A stretch of 64,000 nucleotides of DNA from Dipteris shenzhenensis (taxonomy: Eukaryota > Polypodiophyta > Polypodiopsida > Gleicheniales). Below the pieces are notes generated by a model. That model saw only the letters and a program-made list of their open reading frames with translations, did no database searches and was not told the origin of the DNA. This document shows, one piece after another, positions 23,537 through 32,442 of this stretch. A program made the translations under genes and the position numbers. The stretch is taken from the NCBI GenBank assembly GCA_047967505.1, contig CM106538.1, one strand, 5' to 3'. Numbering within the stretch: position 1 is the first letter of the stretch; each line of letters starts with the position of its first letter.

Positions 23537-24935
23537 TTGTCACTCTTGCTCGTGATAGTAAGTCAAATCCTCCTCTCCCCTCTCTCTCCTTCTGCTCCAT
23601 CCTCTCCTCTCCCTCTCTCTCTCCTCTCTCTCCTTCCTCTCCCCTCCCTCCCTCCCTCCCTTGACCCCTGCCCTCCCCTCCCTTCCCCTCCCCTCCCCTC
23701 CCTCTGCCGCCAAAACTCCTCCCTCCCTCGACCCTCCGCCCTCCCCTCCTCCCCTTCCCTCCCCTCCCTCCGCTGCCAAAACCCCTCCCCCCCTCGACCC
23801 CTCCCCTCCCGCTCCCCCCCTCCCCTTCCCCCTCTGCCCCCCCCCCTTTCCCCCCCCCCTACCCCCTTTCCCCCCCGCCCCTGTCCCACACCCTTTCCCC
23901 CCCACCCCCTTTCCCCCAGCCCCGTCCCAACCCCTTACCCCTCCACACCCCCTTCCCCCCTTCCCCAGGGCTGTTGGCGGCCGCGGCTGCTAGCCCCCCC
24001 CCCCCTAACCCCTTCCTCCCCTACCCCCTTTCACCCCCTACCCCCTTTCCCACCCCCTTCCCCCTCCACCCCCCCTTCCCCCCTTCCCCAGGGCTGGCGG
24101 CCGCGGCTGCCAGCCCCCCCCCTACCCCCTTCCTCCCCTGCTGTCCCACCCCCTTCCTCCCCCCTTCCCCCCCGCCCCCATCCCCCCTTCCCTCGGGCTG
24201 GCGCCCCCCCCCCTCTCAGCCCTCCCCCCCCTCTTCCCCACCCCCCCTTCGCGGCCCCCTAGCCCCCCCCCCTCTCGCACCCCCCTCCCCCCCTTCACCC
24301 CCGCCACCCCCCTTCCCCGCCCCCTCTCCCCCCCCCTCCCTCCTTCCTCCGGGCTGGCGACTGCGGCCGCTAGCCCCCCCCCTATCAGCCCTCCCCCCCC
24401 CTTCCCCACCCCCCCTTCACGGCCCCCAGGCTGGCGGCCGCGGCCGCCAGCCCCCCCCTCTCGCACCCCTCTTCCCCACCCCCCCTTCGCGACCGCCGCC
24501 CAGCACCCCCCCTCTTAGCCCTCCCCACCCCCCTTCACGGCCCTCGGGCTAGTGGCCGCGAGCCCCCCCCCTCTCGCACCCCGCTTTCCCACCCCCCCTT
24601 CGTGGCCCCCCAACACCCCCCCCTCTAGCACCCCCCCCTCTCGCACCCCCCTCCCCCCTTCACCCCCGCCACCCCCCTTCCCCGCCCCCTCTCCCCCCCC
24701 CTCCCCCCTTCCCCTGGGCTGGTGGCCGTGGCTGCCAGCCCCCCCCCTCTCAGCCCTCCCCCCCCCTCTTCCCCACCCCCCCTTCGCGGTCCCCGGGCTG
24801 GCGGCCGCGGCTGCCAGCCCCCCCCTCTCGCACCCCTCTTCCCCACCCCCCCTTCGTGGCTGCCCAGCCCCCCCCTCTTCCCCACCCCCCTTCGCGGCCG
24901 AGCAAAGTGGAATTGACTTACATGCAAAGTGGCAC
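23537..24935. repeat. C-rich, strand-asymmetric repeat block
   Basis: Cytosine-dominated sequence on the plus strand. From about 23,960 a unit is repeated with the form CCTTCCCCAGGGCTGGCGGC, then CGCGGCTGCCAGCCCCCCCC, then mixed C runs. The minus strand has dense G runs of 4-8, giving G-quadruplex potential. Pro-rich frames on the plus strand and Gly/Arg-rich frames on the minus strand are by-products. Confidence 0.95.
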
Positions 24936-25189
24936 ACGCATCCCATTAGTGCTTGATTGGATAACATTCCTAGCAGGCTCGTGTTTTTTTACGGATGTGC
25001 ATGACACTAGAGCAAAAATAGTATTTAATGCTCGATCGACCATGAAAAGGATAGCTTGGCATGTCCATCTGATGAGTACTTGATCGGATAACTTCTCCCG
25101 CTAATAAATTAAGTACTAATTAAAAATTATAATAAATGAGTAGATTATTAAAAAGAGAAGTCTAATATTTATGTAATTGTTGCTACTGC

Positions 25190-28100
25190 AGCTTGCTTGC
25201 GAAGGACTCTCACAAAGGAGATGGCTATAGATTTTGTTCCAGGGATGGATGTGATTTTATGTAGCAAAAGAGAAGTAGTTGCATTTGCTACAATCCATGA
25301 TAGTGATCCCAATTCAGTTTGCCACTTTCGAAGACTTGGCGAAGATAAGGTGGCAGTTACTGTATCAAAGATTCTTAGCGCTTATGTTGAGCTAAAGTAT
25401 AAATGTGGAGATATGGAAACACTTGGAGATGTTATGCCCTATAATACATCCAACAAATCATTTATAGCATGGGACAAAGATGAGACTTATGCAATAGACA
25501 TTATCAAGAATACAAAGTGCACCACCTTGGATTTTACTATAGGGGACATTTTACAAATGAGATCATTTGCAAATAAGACTGTAGCAGAAGGTGAAGTATT
25601 GGGATTTGAACAAGTGGAGCAATGGTCATTTGCACAGATGAGGATTCTAAAAGTCACTGATGATGGTATGGTTGATAACATAACATCCTTATGTGATCCC
25701 TACTATGAGGTAGGCAAGAATATGGGATCGAGCATGCAATTTTTAAACATGAGAAAGAGGCACGTGGTTTTCAATGATAAAGACAATGTATACTACAATA
25801 TCAAAGGACCTAAAAAGCGTGCCCATGTGCCAGGCTCTATCACTTCAAATGTGGATGATTTCAATACACTCAATTATAGAAGTGACATCTTATCTGGAGT
25901 GGATGAGTTCATTGGTTCCGAGAAACAAAATGATTTTAGAAGCGAAGCCTTATTTTGGGGTGGATGAATTCTTGCACAGTGAGAACGGCAAAGGTTTCAA
26001 TACCGATGTCTTGTCAAGTGTGGATGAGTTCATGCATATTAACAAACCTGGTGTCAATCAAGCTTGTGGATTTGTGAAAGCCATGCAAGATGTCCCAATG
26101 AGTGATGTTTTCTCAGGAGTGGAAGAGTTTCAAGGTTCTCAATACTCTCGTAGAATATTGAATTCATTGAATGATCCTAAGAGTATGTTAAAAACGAGGA
26201 TGAGATCAACAGAGGATTATTCAATATTTAACTTTGATTGTGATATGGACAAGGATGCAACGACCAATCATGGATGCTTGGTTACAAACAAATGTGAGGA
26301 GAAGAAGTGCATAAATATAGATAACAACGTGCACGAGGAATGAAAACGGTCATACATATGCATGAAGAGAAAGCGAATCCAGGTAGATCCACAAAAGCAA
26401 CCAAAGAGGAAGAGAGTAATGAAGGAGGAGAACATGTTAAATGCATTGGGATATCTATGTTGCAAGTGAAGATGTATGCGCTTCATTGATCTTGCAGACA
26501 TCAAGGAATGTAGAGGACACGTGTGGCAAAGAAGAGAAAGTGAAAGAAATGAATACCTTCTCACAAGTCTCTCTTGCTTTCTTCAGAATGGCAATAAAAG
26601 GCTAAGTTCAAGACAAAAGGTAAAACCTCTCGTAAATGGAAAAAGGATTTGCAATAAGGCATATCACAATATTACTGGATTATCCCATGGTACATATTGG
26701 GATTTAGTCACCAAGGCAAAGGGCGGCAACAAATTTAGCATTCATGGTAATAGAGGAAGGTCCAAATCAAGAATCTCAACTGTCAGGGCAGCAGCAAGTT
26801 TGCAAGACTTCATACATGAAAATGCTTTACCTCAACCCCATATATCTACCAAACTCCCTAACGGTGACGCGATCACTGAAATGCACCTTCCAATGGGCAT
26901 CACAAAGCTCGAAGTATTTGACTCTATTGCAAAATAGCAAAGGCAAAGAGGGGATGCCGTAGCTTCTTCTCATACTTTGTATACTCTTTGGAAGAAGAAC
27001 TTTGGATATGTTAAAATCCCAAGGAGGCAAAAAATGTCAAAGTGCAATGTCTGTGATGATTTAAAGCGAGCGATTGAGAGTGCAACATGTCCAAATCAAA
27101 GGAAATTATACAAAAAAACTGAAAATCTCATCATGACCTTATTCAACATTCCAGACAAAAATATGCATTTTGGAAGGAGCAAGCTATTTTGCATCCCGAT
27201 GACTACATGTGCCTTATTGTAGATGGCATGGATCAGAATACAACAACATTGCCTCGTTTTGTTGCCACTCCACCTAAATTACAAGGAAAGCACTTTCTAA
27301 AGACACATCTATGTGGAGTATTAGTGCATGGAATTAAGTTCTTTGCAGATATATGGATTGATTCCTTGCATCTACATGATAGCAATCAAGTTGTAACATC
27401 TATTATGAAGGCAATTCACAATGTACATGTAGAAAAAGGTTGCCTACCACTGACTTTGAGAATACAAGCTGATAATTGCTGGCGAGAAAATAAGAATGTA
27501 CTCATGTTTGCATTCTGCTCCATGCTAGTTGCTCATCGAATCTTCAATGAGGTCGAATGTGGATTTTTGTATGTTGGGCATACACATGAGGATATCAATC
27601 AGGTTTTTAGCACAGTCTCAAGGGAGCTTAAATGCAAGGATGTGGAGACAATAGATGACTTGGTAAGAAGATGTGGCAGGCAAGTTGGTGGTCGTAAGGA
27701 AAGTACAGTATGTGAGAGGCTCGAAAGAATGTATGATTGGAAGAGCTTCATTCTACCTTTCATACAAACGGGTGGTGATGCATTAACAGGTCATACCAAT
27801 CCACACTACTTTCGGTTTTTTTTTAAAGATGAAAAACCCGTAATGCAATGGCAACAGTATTCTCATGATACAAAATGGGAACCTGAAGAATCTTACAGTC
27901 TCTTAACTTCAATTCCCAGCAAGGAAAGGTATCCAACATGGGCTCCTATACAAGAATTCAATGAGAGGTCTAATTGTGAAATAGAAGGATTAAAAGCATT
28001 TATTACATACAAAGAGGAAATGCTTCAGAGATATCCTGATTCGAAGCCTACTTGGAGAGAACACACTACCACTGTAATTAACAAGACACAAAATTTAATA

Positions 28101-28691
28101 AAGGACCTTGAGAGAATGTGAGGCTCAAAGGATGTCAAGGAAGAACGCAATATGTTTTGGCCAAATGTTCATAATGATTTGCGCCCAGCTCCAGTCTTTG
28201 AAAATGAATTTGTATCATTACTCCCACGTCCATATTGTGGACCGAAGAAGACAGAGTTTATGCCACAAGTAGATATAGAGGTCGATTGTTTTGTTGTGGT
28301 TCGTCGGCCATCGGATGATGAATATGAGAATGTGAAGTTTTGGGTTGCAAAAGTAGTTGATGTGCAAAGAGATGACCAAGGGAGAGCTACAACATTTACA
28401 ACAGTATGTTATGAGCCAAAGGGCAGGAAGGAGAATATGGATAACAACACATTGTATACTAATTGTATAATGGAGTGGGTTCCAAATGATGAAGCGGTCT
28501 CTCAAGTTTCGACGGAGACAATCATAGTGTCTTGGCATTCAAGGGCAAAGAAATCAAAGAAGCGCATGGGATGTGAGGTAGAAGGAAAAATAAAAATACC
28601 ACAGCAAACTATTTTGCATATACACGAATTTTTAAGGATGCTTCCCATGGAGGAAGTAGAAGGAGACAACACAAATGAAGAATGTCCATGA
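25190..28691 (+). pseudogene. DUF7869-like DDE transposase of the 19.8-kb element
   Basis: Coding begins after an AG acceptor near 25,190; an ATG at 25,221 is a possible start. The N-terminal part (to about 25,960) has FVPGMDVILCSKREVVAF; four GVDEF-type repeats follow (25,890-26,130). Next come CNKAYHNITGLSHGTY, an HGNRGRSKSR motif, LWKKNFG and CNVCDDLK (26,480-27,070), the order seen before the DUF7869 domain. That domain (27,150-28,120) has VDGMDQNTT, ADNCWRENKN and GHTHEDINQVFS, which supply plausible D, D and E/D residues of an RNase H-like transposase. A C-terminal domain (28,122-28,691) has PRPYCGPKKTEF and FWVAKVVDV. Lesions: extra base near 25,960, TAG after SIAK at about 26,935, frameshift near 27,130, TGA at 28,119-28,121. 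Family match is from memory of motif order. Confidence 0.7.
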
Positions 28692-29220
28692 TTAAATCTT
28701 TGGATTGAAGTCCATTGAAGGATTTTATTTGGGTACTAGGCAAGGAGCCAATCCAAGACAATTATAATCAGAGTCATCATATCCTATGTCAAATGAGAGT
28801 CAAAATATGCACTGGATGTCACCCAAGGGTCAAGGCTTGCCAAGACAATAGGGAGTTAATGCAGATGGCACCTGGCAAGGGACTATCACATTGAGCAATA
28901 AGACAATGGGGAGTCAATGCACCCAAGGCGCAAGGCTTGGCAAGATAACTTGTGGGAGTTCATGCAGATGGCACCTGTATTTTGCACTGGATGTCACCCA
29001 AGGGTTAAGGCTTGGCAAGACAATAGGGAGTTAATGCAGATGGCACCTGGCAAGGGACTATCGCATTGAGCAATAAGACAATGGGGAGTCAATGCACCCA
29101 AGGGGCAAGGCTTGGCAAGACAAGTGGGAGTCAAATTATGCAGATGGCACCTGGCAAGGGACTGTCGTGACATTGAGCAATAAGACAATGGGGAGTCAAA
29201 TTATGCAGATGGCATGAATT
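28692..29220. repeat. 176-bp tandem duplication 3' of the transposase gene
   Basis: A segment with TGCACTGGATGTCACCCAAG starting at about 28,808 recurs at about 28,984, with internal phrases GCAGATGGCACCTGGCAAGG and GAGCAATAAGACAATGGGGA repeated further to 29,215. No coding potential is evident. Confidence 0.8.
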
Positions 29221-29510
29221 GAGGCTCTTTAAGAGCAACAATTTAAATTGTAAACATATGTTCAATCTATATCATTTTGGATATAAAGACTCTAGCTGAG
29301 AGCAACTTCTCTCAATGTAATCATATAATAATAGCTATAATTGCTATTATACCTCTTTGGTTCAATACAAAACTTGGGTCTTATGGCATCATGTCTTTTT
29401 TCTATTTATTAAAAGTTTTAAAAATTTTGTGCATATTGCGAGTGACAATGTTATTTTCATGAAATATTTAAGTCTCCTTTCATGGATTTATAAATTTATC
29501 ACATCAACGA

Positions 29511-29870
29511 AAAATGTCAAGGAAAAATATCAAAAATAATTAAATTAACAAAGAACTTAGATATAGCTAGAATTTCTAATATAGGATTATTTCAAATTCT
29601 TGCATGTTGGTGCAAAAGTATAGATTGAAAAAACAATATTTTTATGTGAATATGATAGTGCCACAAAGTGAACTTTTGATTTGGGAAGGAAAAACGTCAA
29701 GGAAAAATATTAAAAATAATTAAATTAACAAATAACTTAGATATAGATAGAATTTCTAATATAAGATTATTTCAAATTCTTGCATGTTGGTGCCAAAGTA
29801 TAGATTGAAAAAACAATATTTTTATGTGAATATGATAGTGCCACAAAGTGAACTTTTGATTTGGGAAGAA
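29511..29870. repeat. 180-bp tandem duplication near the right end
   Basis: AAAATGTCAAGGAAAAATAT at 29,511 and AAAACGTCAAGGAAAAATAT at 29,691 start two nearly identical 180-bp units, followed by three shorter TTTGGGAAGGATATTTTC phrases up to the right inverted repeat. No gene is seen from 29,221 to 29,971. Confidence 0.9.
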
Positions 29871-29971
29871 TATTTTCAAAAAGTAAAATCTTGATTTGGG
29901 AAGGATATTTTCACAAAGTAAAGTTTTCATTTGGGAAGGATTTTTGGGCTTCGTCCAAAAACAACACAAAA

Positions 29972-29997
29972 AGTCCAAAATCAATGAAATAGGTGTT
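29972..29997 (-). repeat. Right terminal inverted repeat of the 19.8-kb element
   Basis: 26 bp ending AATGAAATAGGTGTT on the plus strand. Followed by GAGG at 29,998-30,001, the copy of the target duplication. Confidence 0.9.
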
Positions 29998-31135
29998 GAG
30001 GGAAAAATAGACATGAGCAGGAAAAATAGACATATGCTCATGCTTATGCATGAGCATATGTCTACTTCTCTTATGCTCATGCTTATGCTTATGCTTATGC
30101 ATAGGATTCCCTTTATGCATAAGCATAAGCATGAGCATATATCTCCTTCTCTTATGCTCATGCTTATGCTTATGCATAAGAAGAGTCTTATGCATAAGCA
30201 TAAGCATAAGAGACAGAGACATATGCTAATGCTTATTCTTATGCATGAGCATAAGAACATGGGCATGAAAGAGGGAAAAGAGGGGGGGAAAGAGGAGAAG
30301 AGAGAAGAAGAGGGAAAGGAAAGAGAGATTGAAAAAGGGGAAAGAGGGAAAGAAAGAGAGAATAAGAGGGAAAGTAAAGAGAGAAAAAGAGACATATGCA
30401 TGAGCATATGTCTACTTCTCTTATGCTCATGCATAAGCATAAACATGAGCATATGTCTCCTTCTCTTATGCTTATGCTTATGCTTATGCATAAGACTCCT
30501 TCTCTTATGCTCATGCATAAGCATAAGCATGAGCATATGTCTCCTTCTCTTATGCTCATGGTTTTGCTTATGCATAAGAGGAGTCTTATGCATAAGCATA
30601 AGAGAAGGAGACATATGCTCATGCTTATGCTTATGTATGAGCATAAGAGAAGGGGGAAAGAGAGAAGAAGAGGGAAAGGAAAGAGATATTGGAAAAGGGG
30701 AAAGAGGGAAAGAAAGAGAGAAGAAGAAGGAAAGTAAAGAGGGAAAAAGAGACATATGCTCATGATTATGCATGAGCATATGTCTACTTCTCTTATGCTC
30801 ATGATAAGCATAAGCATGAGCATATGTCTTCTTCTCTTATGCTCATGCTTATGCTTATGCATAAGAGGAGTCTTATGCATAAGCATAAGCATAAGAGAAG
30901 GAGACATATGCTCATGCTTATGCTTATGCATGAGCATAAGAGAAGGGGGAAAGAGAGAAGAAGAGGGAAAGGAAAGAGGGAAAAAGAGGAAAAGGGAGAA
31001 GAAGAGGGAAAGGAAAGAGGGAAAAAGAGGGGGAAAGAGATTGAAAGATTGAAGGAGAGAAGAAGGAAAGGAGGGAAAGAAGAGAAGAGAAGAGGGAAAG
31101 AAGAGGGAAGAGAGGGGAAGAGAGGGTTCCTACAC
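29998..31135. repeat. GA-tract/palindrome array, right part
   Basis: Continuation of the array interrupted by the 19.8-kb element, with the diagnostic phrase near 30,327 and 30,686 and CATAAG/CTTATG palindromes between purine tracts. The distance from the last left module to the first right module, with the insert removed, is about 385 bp, within the normal module range. Confidence 0.9.
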
Positions 31136-31222
31136 CCATCATTGCAACTAGCGCTTAAGGTGCTACTTGCAGGCCAATGCAAATAACAAAAATAACAAAT
31201 GGAAAAAAGAGGAAGCACTTAC

Positions 31223-31260
31223 CTGGAATAGTACGTCCCACTCGATGTTGTGGACTGGCC
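31223..31260 (-). pseudogene. Probable 5' small exon of the CACTA A TNPA gene
   Basis: A 38-base segment is preceded on the minus strand by TCTTTTGTAG and followed by GTAAGTGC, good acceptor and donor. In one frame it reads QSTTSSGTYYSR, comparable to the QRTSSTRQGGRRSSR region upstream of the TNPA core in element C. If joined to the 8,630 exon, the intron would hold the repeat array and the 19.8-kb insertion. Confidence 0.4.
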
Positions 31261-31946
31261 CTACAAAAGAGAGGAAACATACCATTTTTCAAATAAGATG
31301 TTAGAGGAAGGGGGAGATTACAAAAGCAACTTCTCAAAAAGATTGGATTGAGGAGACAAGGAGAAAGAGAAGGAAGAGATCTAAAAAAAGGACTAGAAGA
31401 GGTGAGTCTTCTTTCTTTCTTGAAATCTCATTTTTTGTTTCAATCCTTTGAAATCAAGCATGAAAACTAGTTTACAGGTTTAGCAATACAAGGAGAAGCA
31501 CTCACAAAACGAAATCTAACAAAAAACCTACCTACATTGTTGAAAGAGACTCACCTCTTGAAAAACTTCCTTTCAAGAAACCAAAGAGGGAGAAGGGTGG
31601 AGAGGGAGCACAAGAGCTAGGAGAGGGGTGAGTAGTGGAGAATAGAGTGGGAGGTCATCGAAAATAGGTGGGAGAAGAGATTGCCTTGCTCACAATACAG
31701 ATTAGAGAGTGCTAAAGAAAGCGCCGCATGTCGCATCGAGTTTTGATTTTAACCCATGGTGTCGCTATATAGTGATGCTTTTAATTAAAAACATTGCTAT
31801 ATAGTAACAGAACAGAGCAAAACGTCGCTATATAGCGATGCTTTAAGACACTTTATGTTCTAAGTTAAAAAAGAAGCTCCTAGATGCTATTTTATAACTG
31901 TTAATATATTTTCTTGCAACTTATGTTGTGATTTTATAAGTGTAGA
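31261..31946. promoter_or_regulatory. Central region between divergent TNPA and TNPD genes of A
   Basis: No coding sequence. Three copies of the subterminal palindrome (GTCGCTATATAGYGAT type) start at 31,761, 31,793 and 31,824, spaced 31-32 bp, between the two divergent genes. The likely role is a shared promoter controlled by the same protein that binds the ends. Promoter function is inferred from position. Confidence 0.55.
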
Positions 31947-32216
31947 TGGAAGGGATGAGTGGAAGCTCATCCGATGATGTGCCAATGCCCAAGAGCACAA
32001 AGTGGCTTATGGAGAGGTTATATTATCATTGCACTCATTGCAAGCGAGAAGTATGACATCAACATCGTATTATCATGTGCCACTTGCGGATGTATGGGGA
32101 GGAGCCCGAACCAGTACCCACCGTTGGTGTTGCACATGTTGATGGATTATTGGTAAGTCAAAGCTATTTAAGTTCACGGTTAATATTGGATACCAGGAAA
32201 TACAAGATCTTATATT

Positions 32217-32389
32217 TGAGAGTGCTCTCAACGGAAGCAAGAACGGAAGAAGGAGAGAGAGAGAGACAGAGAGCCACACAAGTTTTGGTGGGTGCAGAAC
32301 CACCCTAATCTTCTTTTTCATTCATTTATATATGTGTTTGAGTATTGTACATAACTGGGGTTAAGGCACAGTGACCTTTAACCCCCACA
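32217..32389 (-). repeat. 3' LTR of copia 1
   Basis: 173 bp with TG...CA ends. The internal side carries AGTGGGAGGT on the minus strand (32,390-32,400), the polypurine tract for plus-strand priming. Confidence 0.96.
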
Positions 32390-32442
32390 ACCTCCCACTT
32401 AAAGGACAATGTGCCTTTAAGAGAGAACAACTAGTGAGCATA

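Larger units (their letters stand above)
10177..29997. mobile_element. 19.8-kb DNA transposon with DDE transposase and Ulp1-type proteases
   Basis: Terminal inverted repeats of 26 bp (one mismatch) begin AACACCTATTTCATT at both ends. The flanks carry GAGG on each side (10,173-10,176 and 29,998-30,001). Removing the element plus one GAGG restores an array phrase, AAAGTAAAGAGGGAAAAA, that exists uninterrupted at about 30,733 and in near-identical form at about 9,847, so this is a real insertion. The plus-strand gene (25.2-28.7 kb) encodes a protein like DUF7869 proteins with putative DDE residues. The minus-strand block (10.6-20.1 kb) encodes a DGQH-motif region and three Ulp1/C48 protease modules. 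A 4-bp duplication is compatible with Sola-, Ginger- or Academ-like superfamilies; I cannot place it firmly. All main genes have lesions, so this copy is defective. Confidence 0.82.

Noticed and set aside
23537-24967. Pro-rich plus-strand and Gly/Arg-rich minus-strand frames, extensin-like at first sight
   Set aside because: They arise from C-run repeats, occur in overlapping frames, and lack a signal peptide or regular motif.
29772-31218. Leu/Ser/His/Met-rich open frames
   Set aside because: Same repeat array as above, right side of the 19.8-kb element.
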